From positions 310,001-374,000 of the forward strand of contig NZ_CP071872.1 of the NCBI RefSeq assembly GCF_022647665.1: DNA of 64,000 bases, read 5' to 3'. The notes beneath the pieces are model-generated. The model did not search any database. It saw nothing but the letters and a program-made list of their open reading frames with translations, and was not told the origin of the DNA. A program made the position numbers and the translations under genes. The DNA is from Streptomyces formicae. Lineage in GTDB: Bacteria; Actinomycetota; Actinomycetes; Streptomycetales; Streptomycetaceae. Below are positions 8,879 to 17,860 of the stretch, piece after piece. Each line of letters opens with the position of its first letter. Position 1 is the stretch's first letter.

Positions 8879-9706
8879 CTACTCCGGCGGACCCGCGGGC
8901 GGGAGCGTCAGGGCCCAGCCCTTCGGCCGCAGCGTCCAGGTCCGGTGCCGGACCGGTCCCACGTCGAGGGTGTCCGCGCGGTAGCGAAAGCCCGGGCCGG
9001 AGACCGTCACCACCTTGGCCAGCGTGCGCAACGGCTCCGCGCCCGTGTGGCGGGGATGGGTCACGGTCACCTCCGCCGCGCCGTCGCCCGCCCGTACGCG
9101 TACGTCCTCGACCGGGTCGTCCAGGTCGCTCAGCAGCACCCCGTCGGCCTCGACCCGCAGCCGGTGGGCGCGGGGCGCGGGCGCGGGCGGGGCCGGGCGG
9201 ACCAGGGTGCGGACGAGGGAGCGGCAGGTGTCCCAGACCGAGGCCGGATGCAGGACGGAGGCGGCCGCGGCGGCCTCGGCCGGGATGCACAGATCGCCCA
9301 GCACGACCCCGTCGCTGTCGTCGGCCAGCAGGTCCAGTGGCCGCGCGACGCCGTCGAGCACCGTCCGCGCCGCCGCCACCGCACCCGTCGGCACCCCGAG
9401 CGACCGTGCCAGCTCCACGGAGGCCACGGACCCGACCGGGACGAGCGACAGCGGCTCGTCCCCGAGCTCCCGCCCCCGGTACAGAGCGGCCACGGCGCGC
9501 AGCAGCGCATGGTCGTCACCGACCACGACGGGCCGCCGGCCACCCCTTCGGGTCAGCGCCCGGGAAAATTCCTCGGGCCCGTCGGGCAGGCAGATTTTCG
9601 CCGCAGCGCCGGCACACAACACATCCTTCGCGATCCGAACGGACTCGCCGTCGATACGGCGGGCGACCGGGTCGATGACCACCAGGAGCTGGTCGTGAGC
9701 CGACAC
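8879..9706 (-). CDS. Diacylglycerol kinase/lipid kinase-like protein
   Basis: A 275-residue protein resembling the diacylglycerol kinase catalytic family. It begins QLLVVIDPVARRIDG; VVVGDDHALLRAVAALY stands where GGDGT-like motifs occur, and LSLVPVGSVASVELARSLGV corresponds to the P-G-T-xN-DLAR motif. The canonical GGDGT is weakened to VGDDH and GTxN to GSVA, so catalysis is uncertain. GTG 9706 (VSAHDQ) has GGAAGGA 7 bp ahead; the longer frame from 9739 lacks a site. It is divergent from purA across 142 bp. It may phosphorylate a lipid or be an inactive homologue. Confidence 0.7.
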   Translation of the reverse strand: MSAHDQLLVVIDPVARRIDGESVRIAKDVLCAGAAAKICLPDGPEEFSRALTRRGGRRPVVVGDDHALLRAVAALYRGRELGDEPLSLVPVGSVASVELARSLGVPTGAVAAARTVLDGVARPLDLLADDSDGVVLGDLCIPAEAAAAASVLHPASVWDTCRSLVRTLVRPAPPAPAPRAHRLRVEADGVLLSDLDDPVEDVRVRAGDGAAEVTVTHPRHTGAEPLRTLAKVVTVSGPGFRYRADTLDVGPVRHRTWTLRPKGWALTLPPAGPPE

Positions 9707-9740
9707 CTCGGTCCTTCCTCGGGTAGCATCTTTGTGCAAG

Positions 9741-9768
9741 AGCCCCTTGCGCGATTGCGCCAGGGGCT
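9741..9768 (+). promoter_or_regulatory. Hairpin in the purA leader
   Basis: AGCCCCTTGCGC and GCGCCAGGGGCT can pair with one mismatch around the loop GATT, about 80 bp ahead of purA. It could be an attenuator, an mRNA-stabilising hairpin or an operator for the divergent promoters. No known purine riboswitch core is apparent. Confidence 0.35.
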
Positions 9769-9848
9769 TCGTCTATTCCGGGGCACACCGGTTGGCGGCT
9801 CAGGCCCCCTGACCATGGACATGCCCCGCCCGGAAGGGGTGTACGCCT

Positions 9849-11132
9849 GTGCCCGCACTTGTGCTGCTCGGTGCTCAGTGGGGTGACGAGGGCAAGGGAA
9901 AGGCCACCGACCTCCTCGGTGGATCCGTTGATTATGTGGTGCGTTACCAGGGCGGCAACAACGCCGGCCACACGGTCGTCGTCGGCGACCAGAAGTATGC
10001 GCTGCACCTCCTCCCTTCCGGAATCCTCTCGCCGGGGTGCACCCCGGTCATCGGCAACGGAGTCGTTGTCGACCCGGCGGTCCTGCTCTCCGAGCTGAGC
10101 GGGCTGAACGAGCGCGGCGTCGATACGTCCAAGCTCCTGATCAGCGGTAACGCGCATCTGATCACCCCGTACAACGTCACGCTCGACAAGGTGACGGAAC
10201 GGTTCCTCGGTAAGCGCAAGATCGGCACCACCGGTCGCGGCATCGGCCCGACGTACGCCGACAAGATCAACCGCGTGGGCATCCGCGTCCAGGACCTCTA
10301 CGACGAGTCGATCCTGGCCCAGAAGGTCGAGGCGGCGCTGGAGAACAAGAACCAGCTCCTCGCCAAGGTCTTCAACCGCCGCGCGATCGAGGCGGAGGGG
10401 ATCGTCGAGGAGATGCTCCAGTACGCGGAGCAGATCAAGCCGTACGTCGCCGACACCACGCTGATCCTGAACAACGCCATCGACGAGGGCAAGGTCGTCC
10501 TCTTCGAGGGCGGCCAGGGCACCCTGCTCGACGTCGACCATGGCACGTACCCCTTCGTCACCTCCTCGAACCCGACCGCCGGCGGTGCCTGCACCGGCGC
10601 CGGCGTCGGCCCGACGAAGATCAGCCGCGTCATCGGCATCCTCAAGGCGTACACGACCCGCGTCGGCGCCGGCCCGTTCCCGACCGAGCTCTTCGACGAC
10701 GACGGCGAGGCGCTGCGCCGCATCGGCGGCGAGCGCGGTGTGACCACCGGCCGCGACCGCCGCTGCGGCTGGTTCGACGCGGTCATCGCCCGCTACGCGA
10801 CCCGGGTCAACGGCCTGACCGACTTCTTCCTCACCAAGCTGGACGTGCTGACCGGCTGGGAGCAGATCCCGGTCTGCGTCGCGTACGAGATCGACGGCAA
10901 GCGCGTCGACGAGCTGCCGTACTCGCAGACCGACTTCCACCACGCGAAGCCGGTGTACGAGTACCTGCCGGGCTGGTCCGAGGACATCACCAAGGCGAAG
11001 ACCTTCTCCGACCTGCCGAAGAACGCGCAGGGCTATGTGAAGGCGCTGGAGGAGATGTCGGGCGCGCCGATCTCGGCGATCGGTGTCGGCCCCGGCCGCA
11101 CCGAGACGATCGAGATCAACTCCTTCCTGTAG
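9849..11132 (+). CDS. purA: Adenylosuccinate synthetase
   Basis: A 427-residue cytoplasmic enzyme making adenylosuccinate from IMP, aspartate and GTP, the first committed AMP step. Family signatures are [11 protein letters not shown] near the N-terminus (catalytic Asp13), NNAGHTVV (His41), [35 protein letters not shown] and [16 protein letters not shown]. Length equals that of bacterial PurA. GTG 9849 follows GGAAGG at a suitable distance. It stands alone between the divergent kinase-like gene and a strong terminator. The identification is unambiguous. Confidence 0.98.
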   Translation: MPALVLLGAQWGDEGKGKATDLLGGSVDYVVRYQGGNNAGHTVVVGDQKYALHLLPSGILSPGCTPVIGNGVVVDPAVLLSELSGLNERGVDTSKLLISGNAHLITPYNVTLDKVTERFLGKRKIGTTGRGIGPTYADKINRVGIRVQDLYDESILAQKVEAALENKNQLLAKVFNRRAIEAEGIVEEMLQYAEQIKPYVADTTLILNNAIDEGKVVLFEGGQGTLLDVDHGTYPFVTSSNPTAGGACTGAGVGPTKISRVIGILKAYTTRVGAGPFPTELFDDDGEALRRIGGERGVTTGRDRRCGWFDAVIARYATRVNGLTDFFLTKLDVLTGWEQIPVCVAYEIDGKRVDELPYSQTDFHHAKPVYEYLPGWSEDITKAKTFSDLPKNAQGYVKALEEMSGAPISAIGVGPGRTETIEINSFL

Positions 11133-11178
11133 TCCTCCACTTCCTGTAGTCCTCCACGGATCACGGATCACGGACACA

Positions 11179-11223
11179 CGCCCGAGCCGGCCGTCCCCGC
11201 AGCGGGGGCGGCCGGCTCGGGCG
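11179..11223. terminator. Strong hairpin after purA
   Basis: Arms CGCCCGAGCCGGCCG and complement form a perfect 15-bp stem, extended inside by CCCCGC/GCGGGG pairing. It sits between the convergent ends of purA (11132) and the peptidase gene (11233) and can serve both. Confidence 0.85.
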
Positions 11224-11232
11224 TACGCGCTT

Positions 11233-12723
11233 CTACCGCTGCGGCACCGGGAACGCAACCGGGCTCTTCGCCCCGCTCCGGCTCACCGCGCGCACGCCGA
11301 AGAACACGTTGTCCTTCGACAGGTCCACCTCGTGGCGCGTCACGTCCCCGGCCTCGATGACGTGCGTCCACTCGGGGGCGGTCGTCTCGCGCCACACCAC
11401 CTCGTACCCGGCGAGATCCGGCTCCGTGCCGCGCTCCCACACCAGCTCCGTGGCGTTGGTGAGCGTGCTGGTCACGATCCTGGCGCCCTGCGGGGTGCCC
11501 GGAGCCTGGGCGAGGGTCCACAGGGCGGCGCCGTTCACCCGCGCCACTCGCGCGATGTAGCCGAAGTCGCAGAACTCCGGCAGGTCGCCGTACTGCTTGC
11601 CGTCCTCGACACGCACGTCCTGGTGCTGGTGGGCGTAGTCCTCGGCCGGTTCCGTGAACCGGGCCGCGGCATAGCCGCGTTCGAGGAAGGGGATGTGGTC
11701 GCCGCCGCGCAGATAGCGGTCGCGGCGGTAGATCACGCGCACGCTCATCCCGGTGGCGTCGTTGTCGGCGGTGTCGCGGACGAAGCGGGCGAGCTGGCGT
11801 GCCGGGGAGTCGTTCTCGCCGCCGACCGAGCGCCGCGTGGCGGCCTGTTCGGGGGTCTCGGAGCTGGGCACGCCCTCGGCGAAGAGCCGGACGGAGCGGG
11901 GATCGACGGTGCCGTCGTCCGCCTTGGGGCTGCCGACGATGTCGTTGGTGAACATGCCCTGGACGTCCGCGCCCGCGGCCTTGAACCGCTCGGCCATGTG
12001 CGCGGCCCCGTACAGACCCTGTTCCTCGCCCGCGACGGCCGCGAAGACGATCGTGGCGGCCGGGCGCCGGGTGGCCATCACGCGGGCCAGCTCCATCGCG
12101 ACCGCGACCCCGGAGGCGTCGTCGTCGGCGCCCGGGGAGTCGCTGGTCGCGTCCATGACGTCGGTGACGCGGGAGTCGTAGTGCCCGGAGACGACGTAGA
12201 TCCGCTCGGGGGTGACCGAACCGCGCAGGGTCGCGACGACGTTGGTGATCCGGGTCGCGACCGGGATCCGCGACGCCGGTTCCTGGATGTACGACTGGAG
12301 CTCGACGGTCATCCGGCCGCCGGACGCCTCCGCGTACGTCTTCAGCTCCGCGAGAATCCAGTCCCGGGCGGCGCCGATGCCGCGCACCGGGTCGTCCTGG
12401 ACGGAGAGGGTGTGCCGGGTGCCGAAAGAGGCGAGCTTGCGCACGGTCGCCTCGATGCGGTCGGGGTCGATCTCCTTGAGGAGGGTGCGGAGTTCGCGGG
12501 AGGGGGACTGCGCCGTGGCGGGCCGGCCGCCGTGTCCGCGGCTCTCACCGCCGGAGCCGGAGCGGGAGCGGGAGCCGGAGTCGGAGTCGGAGCCGGCCGC
12601 GAACGCCTGACCGGTGGCCGCGGCGCTCGCGACGGCCGTCCCGGCCGTCCCGGCCGCCGCGGCGAGCACGGCGCGTCGTGTGGTGGTGCCGCTGGTGCCT
12701 TCTTCTGGAGTCTGCTGCGACAT
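11233..12723 (-). CDS. Secreted M28 family aminopeptidase
   Basis: A 496-residue zinc peptidase with a Tat-type signal (TTTRRAVLAAAAGTAGTAVA, about residues 12-31) and a Ser/Asp/Arg-rich linker (about 44-65). The catalytic domain shows VVSGHYDSR (His ligand), PGADDDASGVAVAMEL (Asp ligands), AAVAGEEQGLYGA (catalytic Glu-Glu), FTNDIVG and GGDHIPFLERGY (last His ligand). A C-terminal fibronectin-like segment follows (about 400-496). The start is ATG 12723. It probably trims peptides outside the cell and folds before Tat export. It is convergent with purA and followed upstream by an MFS gene on the same strand 21 bp away. Confidence 0.9.
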   Translation of the reverse strand: MSQQTPEEGTSGTTTRRAVLAAAAGTAGTAVASAAATGQAFAAGSDSDSGSRSRSGSGGESRGHGGRPATAQSPSRELRTLLKEIDPDRIEATVRKLASFGTRHTLSVQDDPVRGIGAARDWILAELKTYAEASGGRMTVELQSYIQEPASRIPVATRITNVVATLRGSVTPERIYVVSGHYDSRVTDVMDATSDSPGADDDASGVAVAMELARVMATRRPAATIVFAAVAGEEQGLYGAAHMAERFKAAGADVQGMFTNDIVGSPKADDGTVDPRSVRLFAEGVPSSETPEQAATRRSVGGENDSPARQLARFVRDTADNDATGMSVRVIYRRDRYLRGGDHIPFLERGYAAARFTEPAEDYAHQHQDVRVEDGKQYGDLPEFCDFGYIARVARVNGAALWTLAQAPGTPQGARIVTSTLTNATELVWERGTEPDLAGYEVVWRETTAPEWTHVIEAGDVTRHEVDLSKDNVFFGVRAVSRSGAKSPVAFPVPQR

Positions 12724-12744
12724 GGCGTCATAGTCATGGACTCG

Positions 12745-14013
12745 TCAAACACCTGCAAGGGGCCCTGCCCCGGGCGACGGCGTCCGCCGGGTACGGCCCC
12801 AGGCGAGGGCGACCGCCAGGTACGGCAGCGCGAGCAGCGCGAAGACCGTGCCGTGCGGGGCGTGGACGGACAGCGCCGCGTACGTCCCGTAGACCAGGAC
12901 CGTGCCGACGCTCGTGCCGAGCCCGGCGAGCGAGGTCACGGTGGCCCGGCTCGGGCCGGTGATGGCGGCCTGGAGGCGGGCGTCGGTCAGCACGTCCGCC
13001 AGCTGGAACACCAGGAATCCGGCGCCCACGAGGACGAACCCGGCGGCGTGGCCGGACAGCGCGCCGGCCGCCATCGCCGCCGCCGCGCCCGCCACGGCGA
13101 CGGCGAGGGCGCGGGCGGAGAGCCGCTCGCCCGGCCCGGCGAGCAGCGAGCCCGCGGTCACTCCGACCCACACGACGAGGACCAGCAGCGGGACGGCCGG
13201 CCCCGCGACGCCGGTGGCGGCGGCCAGCAGCGGTACGTACTCGTCGAGGGCGCCCCAGACCGAGGTCAGCACGACGGAGAGCAGCAGCGTGTGCCGCACG
13301 GGCCGGCTGCCCCGCACCTCCGCGAGGCCGGCCCGCAGGGTCGCCGCGTACGCCCCGCGACCGGAGGCCGCGGGCTCGGGCTCGGGCCCGAGCCCGGCTT
13401 CGGGCCCCGGCCTGGGTGCGCGGTGCTCGGGCAGCAGCGCCCCCGCGGCCGCGCACAGCAGACACGCGGCGACGCTCGCCGCACCCAGCAGCCGGTGGCC
13501 GCCCAGCGCGTAGGCGGGAGCCGCCGCCGCGGTCGCCGCGGCGGTCGCAGCCATGCTCGCCGCGGCGGCCCGCCCCATCACGCGGGCGTAGCGCGACGCG
13601 GCGCCGAGCCGTTCGAGCTCGTCGTGGACCAGCGCCTCCATGGCGCCGGAACGCAGCGATCCGCCGATGCCCCACAGGACGAACCCGGCGGCGAAGGCCC
13701 CGTACGACGGGACGAGGACCCACAGCGCGAAACCGGCCGCCGACAGCAGCGGTCCGGCGGTCACCAACAGACGGCGCGACACGACATCGGCCCAGACGCC
13801 GGAGGGGACCTCCAGCACCAGCCCGGTGAGCGACCAGAGGGCGAACAGGAAGGAGATCTGGGCAGTGCTCAGGCCGTGCTCGGCGAAGAGCAGCGCATAG
13901 ACCGGGTAGAGGAGGACGAAGTCCTCAAGTCCCGTGTAGGCACAGAGCGTTCGCTCCAGCCGGCGCACACCGGGGCGAGGACGGGCGGGTGGGCATGACG
14001 AAGAGGTGAGCAT
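12745..14013 (-). CDS. MFS transporter
   Basis: A 422-residue integral membrane protein with about twelve hydrophobic segments. The MFS loop-2/3 region is GLVLEVPSGVWADVVSRR (about residues 63-80), a variant of the D-R-x-G-R-R/K signature seen in multidrug and sugar MFS proteins. ATG 14013 follows AGAAGGA at about 11 bp. The stop is 21 bp from the M28 peptidase start, so the two may be co-transcribed. An exporter of drugs or small metabolites is the usual role; the substrate is not identifiable. Confidence 0.87.
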   Translation of the reverse strand: MLTSSSCPPARPRPGVRRLERTLCAYTGLEDFVLLYPVYALLFAEHGLSTAQISFLFALWSLTGLVLEVPSGVWADVVSRRLLVTAGPLLSAAGFALWVLVPSYGAFAAGFVLWGIGGSLRSGAMEALVHDELERLGAASRYARVMGRAAAASMAATAAATAAAAPAYALGGHRLLGAASVAACLLCAAAGALLPEHRAPRPGPEAGLGPEPEPAASGRGAYAATLRAGLAEVRGSRPVRHTLLLSVVLTSVWGALDEYVPLLAAATGVAGPAVPLLVLVVWVGVTAGSLLAGPGERLSARALAVAVAGAAAAMAAGALSGHAAGFVLVGAGFLVFQLADVLTDARLQAAITGPSRATVTSLAGLGTSVGTVLVYGTYAALSVHAPHGTVFALLALPYLAVALAWGRTRRTPSPGAGPLAGV

Positions 14014-14160
14014 GGTTCGCGGTCCTTCTGCGGAACGGACGGGGACGCCGGGTGCCCACCCGCGCGGCGGCCCGCGACAGCCCGCTCCGGGACCGTCAGC
14101 CGTGGATCAATGTCGTCGTCTCATGCGACCGAGTCTGGCATCCGGCGGCCGCGGCGTCAC

Positions 14161-14200
14161 CCCTCGCGGACCGGACCCACCCCTCGCGGACCGGACCCGC
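14161..14200. repeat. 20-bp tandem direct repeat downstream of the binding-protein gene
   Basis: Two head-to-tail copies of ccctcgcggaccggacccac (second copy with g for a at base 19) directly abut the stop codon of the gene on the reverse strand. This is a recent local duplication; function unknown. Confidence 0.8.
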
Positions 14201-15748
14201 TCACTCCTCGCCGCAGACCCGCAGCCCCTTCGGGGTCACGCACGGCAGATGGCCGTGGGTGGTGATGACGTCCTGCCCGCTCCCCAGCCGCATGTAGGTG
14301 AGGAAGCTGGAGGCCAGCGAGTCGGCGGGCGGTTGGCCGTAGGTGTAGGCGTACTCGATCTCGCGGTACGGGTACGCGCTGGTGCCGATGGTCTCCACCG
14401 ACGGGGGGTCGCCGTCGATGGTCAGCCGGTGGACGCCCTTCAGGGTGGTCCCGGCGCGAAGTTCGCTGTAGCCGATGGCGCCCGGGAGCTTGGCGACGGT
14501 GCTCAGGACCTGCTCGGTGCTGTCGAGTTCGCAGCGGGTGACCTTCGACTCGGGGTCGTCCTTGTTCACGCAGTCGCGCGAGGAGTTGGCGGGCTCGTTG
14601 CGGTTGAGGACACGGCGCTGGAAGATCTCGCGGGTGCCGGAGTTGGCGTCCCGGCTGACGAGCAGGATCTTCAGCTGCGGACCGCCGAGCTCGCTCCAGT
14701 CGGTGATGTCGCCCCGGTAGATCGCGCGGATGTCGTCCAGCGCGAGGTTGGTCACCGGCACCTTGTCGTTGGCGACGAGCGTGAAGGCCGAGACGGCGAT
14801 CCGGTTCTCGCGCAGCCGCGGGAAGCCGCCCGGCTTGGGCCCGTCGGAGAGGGCGATCACGGCGGGTGAGCCCTTCCCCGCCTCCTCGGCCTGTTCGCCC
14901 GCGGCGGCGAGCGACCGTATCCCTGCGGTGCTGCCGTGGGCGTCGACGGTGATCTCCGACCCGGCGCAGTCCTTCTCGTACTTCTTCGCCAGCTCGCGCA
15001 CGACGGGCGCGAAGGCCGTCGAGCCGTTGACCGTCAGCTCGCCGGTCGCGCAGCCGATGGGCGGGCGCGAGTCGTCCCGTACGACGATGATCGCGGCGAG
15101 CGCGATCACGCAGGCGGTGAGCAGCACGGTGATGTTGCGGGCCGCGTTGCTGAACAGCGGGGTCTTGTCGTCGGGCAGGACGGCGCGGTTGGGCATCACC
15201 TCGCCGTCCCGGATGCCGCCGGTGATCCGCACCTCACAGCCGACCGGGCCGCCGGAGAGCAGCACGAGCAGCTTGTAGTGCTCGCCGCGGTTGAGCGGGA
15301 CGCGCGGGATGTAGAGGGTGTTGCCGACGTAGCGCAGCCCGGCGGACGGGGTGAAGTGCTCCCCGAGGTGCTCCGCGCCGCCGCCGTGGGTGACCGCGAG
15401 CCCGCGCACGAAGCGGTCGGTGAAGTCGACGGTGAGGCCGTGCACTTCGCGGCCGGTGTAGTCGTTGTCCGCGATGCTCTGCGAGCCGTCGTTCTCGATG
15501 CGCAGGAGGACGAGGGTGCCGTCGGACATGTCGGGGGTGTCGCTGAAGAGGCCGAGCCGGATGTTCGGCCGCCCGTTGCGGCGTCCGTTGCTGCCGATCG
15601 GCGTGTCCAGCTGGATGCGGTAGCCGATGCGTTTCCTGCTCGGCACGCGGCGTTCGTACCAGAGCACACCGGCGGAGGCGAGGACGCCGAGCATGGCGGT
15701 GCCCACGGCCACGACGTTCTCGGCGCTCACCCATTCCACCCAGTCCAC
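14201..15748 (-). CDS. Membrane-tethered phosphate-binding-type (PstS-like) protein
   Basis: A 515-residue protein: a short N-terminal helix (NVVAVGTAMLGVLASAGVLW, about 11-30), a cytosolic or extracytoplasmic beta-rich domain (about 40-195), a second helix (NITVLLTACVIALAAIIVV, about 200-218) and a PstS-like binding domain. The last shows LTVNGSTAFAPVVRELAKKY, DAHGSTAGIRSLAAAG, AIYRGDITDWSELGG and SRDANSGTREIFQRRVL, which match phosphate-binding residues. No PstCAB genes are near and there is no signal peptide, so it is probably a phosphate or anion sensor fused to a membrane module. The start is GTG 15748. Confidence 0.75.
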   Translation of the reverse strand: MDWVEWVSAENVVAVGTAMLGVLASAGVLWYERRVPSRKRIGYRIQLDTPIGSNGRRNGRPNIRLGLFSDTPDMSDGTLVLLRIENDGSQSIADNDYTGREVHGLTVDFTDRFVRGLAVTHGGGAEHLGEHFTPSAGLRYVGNTLYIPRVPLNRGEHYKLLVLLSGGPVGCEVRITGGIRDGEVMPNRAVLPDDKTPLFSNAARNITVLLTACVIALAAIIVVRDDSRPPIGCATGELTVNGSTAFAPVVRELAKKYEKDCAGSEITVDAHGSTAGIRSLAAAGEQAEEAGKGSPAVIALSDGPKPGGFPRLRENRIAVSAFTLVANDKVPVTNLALDDIRAIYRGDITDWSELGGPQLKILLVSRDANSGTREIFQRRVLNRNEPANSSRDCVNKDDPESKVTRCELDSTEQVLSTVAKLPGAIGYSELRAGTTLKGVHRLTIDGDPPSVETIGTSAYPYREIEYAYTYGQPPADSLASSFLTYMRLGSGQDVITTHGHLPCVTPKGLRVCGEE

Positions 15749-15880
15749 GAGTCGTCACCGTACGGACGTACGAGGCGAGTTGGGGTGTCTGCGCAGGTCT
15801 GTCGGCAGTTGTTCGCCGCCCGTTCAGGAACCGGCCGTCAACGGGCGGCGGCTTCTCGGCGGCGGCTTCTCGACAATCAT

Positions 15881-15907
15881 GGTCTAGACCCTTGACAGGT
15901 CCAGACC
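15881..15907 (+). promoter_or_regulatory. Chitinase promoter repeats (DasR/ChiR-type) with -35 box
   Basis: GGTCTAGACC (15881-15890) and GGTCCAGACC (15898-15907) form the paired repeat known from Streptomyces chitinase promoters, and the first fits the DasR element TGGTCTAGACCA. TTGACA (15892-15897) lies between them as the -35 box, so a bound regulator would cover the promoter. The chitinase begins 69 bp downstream. DasR responds to glucosamine-6-phosphate. Confidence 0.8.
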
Positions 15908-15975
15908 AATCCCGGTTCAGTGCTCACCACGCAACCACCCCCCCAACCCCCCCCCACAGGGAAAGGCAGATAACG

Positions 15976-16887
15976 TTGTCACGACACATAGTGCGACGTA
16001 CGGTGAGCGGTCTCGCCGCCTTCGCAGCAGCACTCGGATTCGCCGTCGCCCTCCCCGCCTCACCCGCCGTCGCTGCCGACTGCGCGACGGCCTGGAGCTC
16101 CTCCTCCGTCTACACCAACGGCATGGTCGCCTCCCACAACGGCCACAACTGGCAGGCCAAGTGGTGGACCCAGGGCGAGACGCCCGGCACCACCGGCGAG
16201 TGGGGCGTCTGGGCCGACCAGGGCACGTGCACCGGCGGCGGAGGCGGCAACCCGGATCCGGACCCCTCGGGCTTCGTCGTCAGCGAGGCCCAGTTCAACC
16301 AGATGTTCCCGAACCGGAATTCGTTCTACACGTACAGCGGCCTGACCGCGGCGATGAGCGCGTACCCCGCATTCGCCAACACCGGCAGCGACACCGTCAA
16401 GAAGCAGGAGGCCGCGGCCTTCCTCGCCAACGTCTCGCACGAGACGGGCGGCCTCGTCCACATCGTGGAGCAGAACACCGCCAACTACCCGCACTACTGC
16501 GACGCCGGCCAGCCCTACGGCTGTCCGGCCGGCCAGGCCGCGTACTACGGCCGCGGTCCGATCCAGCTCAGCTGGAACTTCAACTACAAGGCCGCGGGCG
16601 ACGCGCTCGGCATCGACCTGCTGGGCAACCCCTGGCGCGTCGAGCAGGACGCGGCCGTCGCCTGGAAGACGGGCCTCTGGTACTGGAACACGCAGTCCGG
16701 TCCGGGCACGATGACCGGCCACAACGCGATGGTCAACCAGGCCGGCTTCGGCCACAGCATCCGCTCCATCAACGGCTCCCTGGAGTGCGACGGCGGCAAC
16801 CCGGCGCAGGTCCAGAGCCGCGTCGACAACTACACGCGGTTCACCCAGGTCCTGGGTGTGCCAACGGGCGGGAACCTGTACTGCTGA
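15976..16887 (+). CDS. Secreted GH19 chitinase with N-terminal chitin-binding domain
   Basis: A 303-residue enzyme: Sec signal (VSGLAAFAAALGFAVALPAS, cleavage after AVAA), CBM5/12 (WSSSSVYTNGMVASHNG ... NWQAKWWTQGETPG, about 40-80), a Gly/Pro linker and a GH19 catalytic domain (about 95-303). The catalytic domain has NVSHETGGL (first catalytic Glu), AAYYGRGPIQLSWNFNY and the characteristic Cys pairs. It hydrolyses chitin outside the cell. TTG 15976 is preferred because GGAAAGG lies 9 bp ahead and the signal peptide starts there; the in-frame ATG at 15892 lies in the -35 region. Control is by the paired repeats upstream. Confidence 0.93.
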   Translation: MSRHIVRRTVSGLAAFAAALGFAVALPASPAVAADCATAWSSSSVYTNGMVASHNGHNWQAKWWTQGETPGTTGEWGVWADQGTCTGGGGGNPDPDPSGFVVSEAQFNQMFPNRNSFYTYSGLTAAMSAYPAFANTGSDTVKKQEAAAFLANVSHETGGLVHIVEQNTANYPHYCDAGQPYGCPAGQAAYYGRGPIQLSWNFNYKAAGDALGIDLLGNPWRVEQDAAVAWKTGLWYWNTQSGPGTMTGHNAMVNQAGFGHSIRSINGSLECDGGNPAQVQSRVDNYTRFTQVLGVPTGGNLYC

Positions 16888-16920
16888 GGTGTCTGCTGAG
16901 CACTGCTGAGGCCCGTAGGG

Positions 16921-16952
16921 CGGGGGCGTACGGCGGCGGCCGTACGCCCCCG
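16921..16952. terminator. Hairpin terminator after chitinase
   Basis: CGGGGGCGTACGG and its perfect complement form a 13-bp stem around the loop CGGCGG, between the convergent chitinase (16887) and dehydrogenase (16972) ends. Confidence 0.8.
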
Positions 16953-16971
16953 TTCGTGCTCCCCGCCCGTC

Positions 16972-17679
16972 TCACCAGGGGACGGGTCCCGCTGCCTCGA
17001 AAAAGCCCCCGGTCGGGCCGTCCGGGCCGACCTGCGCCATGCGGACGATGATCCCGGCGCCTTCCTCGACGGTCCGGTGGCCCGTGCGCCTGTTCAGGTC
17101 GGTCGCGGTGTAGCCGGGTTCGACGGCGTTGATCCGCATGTCCGGGAACGCCTTCGCGAACTGCACGGTGACCATGTTGAGCGCGGCCTTCGACGCCGGA
17201 TACGAGACCCCCGGGTACGCGTAGCCCGGCGTGCCCGCCGCCGTGACCCGGGCCATCGAGCCCAGGGCACTGCTGACGTTGACCACGACCGGCGCCGCGG
17301 ACCGCCGCAGCAGCGGCAGGAACCCGTGGGTGACGCGCACGACGCCGAAGACGTTCGTGTCGAAGACCGTGCGCATCTCGTCGGCGGTCACGTCCGCGGC
17401 GCCGCTCGCGACGTTCCCTTCGCTGCGCAGTTCGATGCCGGCGTTGTTGACCAGCACGTCCAGTCCGCCCTCGGCCTCCACGGCCTTGGCCGCGGCGGCC
17501 ACGGAGGCGTCGTCGGTGACGTCGAGGAGGACGGCCCGCGCGCCGAGTCGGTCGGCGGCGCGGCGCCCGCGCTCGGCGTCCCGGCTGCCGACGTAGACGG
17601 TGTGACCTGCCGCGATGAGTTGGCGGGCGGTCTCGAAGCCGAGACCCTTGTTCGCTCCGGTGATCAGTGTTGTCGTCAT
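16972..17679 (-). CDS. Short-chain dehydrogenase/reductase (SDR)
   Basis: A 235-residue classical SDR: cofactor motif TGANKGLG (about 7-14), GSRDAERG, Asp at LLDVTDDASV, NNAGI (about 87-91), catalytic Ser in VNVSSALG and YPASKAAL (Tyr and Lys, about 160-164), and the PG motif in VEPGYTATDLN. It reduces a carbonyl or oxidises an alcohol with NAD(P)H; the substrate is unknown. It is the intact half of a divergent SDR/regulator module whose regulator partner is reduced to a fragment at 17752-17860. A second module with the opposite decay lies at 19.85-20.84 kb. Confidence 0.9.
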   Translation of the reverse strand: MTTTLITGANKGLGFETARQLIAAGHTVYVGSRDAERGRRAADRLGARAVLLDVTDDASVAAAAKAVEAEGGLDVLVNNAGIELRSEGNVASGAADVTADEMRTVFDTNVFGVVRVTHGFLPLLRRSAAPVVVNVSSALGSMARVTAAGTPGYAYPGVSYPASKAALNMVTVQFAKAFPDMRINAVEPGYTATDLNRRTGHRTVEEGAGIIVRMAQVGPDGPTGGFFEAAGPVPW

Positions 17680-17724
17680 GCCCCAAGGCTCCGGCCGCCG
17701 GGGCGGGCCGGCCAGTCGTCCCGT

Positions 17725-17751
17725 CTTCCTGGGACTGGCGGTACCAGGAAG
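17725..17751. promoter_or_regulatory. Inverted repeat CTTCCTGG-N11-CCAGGAAG, copy A
   Basis: Perfect 8-bp arms lie 46 bp ahead of the SDR start. The same repeat occurs at 19941-19967 in the second module. Its conservation while coding parts decayed suggests an operator for the XRE regulator. Confidence 0.5.
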
Positions 17752-17860
17752 AGGGCCGGCCGGCGCCGACGGGCTCGGACACGGTCCCCGCGCACATCAC
17801 CCCGAGCGTCCAGCGTACGCGGGACCGGCTCGGCCGGGACACCCGTCGCGGGCCAGGACG
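17752..17860 (+). pseudogene. Remnant of XRE/MmyB-like regulator, copy A
   Basis: From about 17769 to 17856 the bases align with 20267-20355 of the second regulator copy. GGTCCCCGCGCACATCA matches GGTCCCTGCGCACATCA, and GACACCCGTCGCGG is shared. The region just before it matches the other copy's leader. About 290 bp encoding the start and helix-turn-helix are therefore deleted here, and homology ends at 17860. No reading frame survives. Confidence 0.65.
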
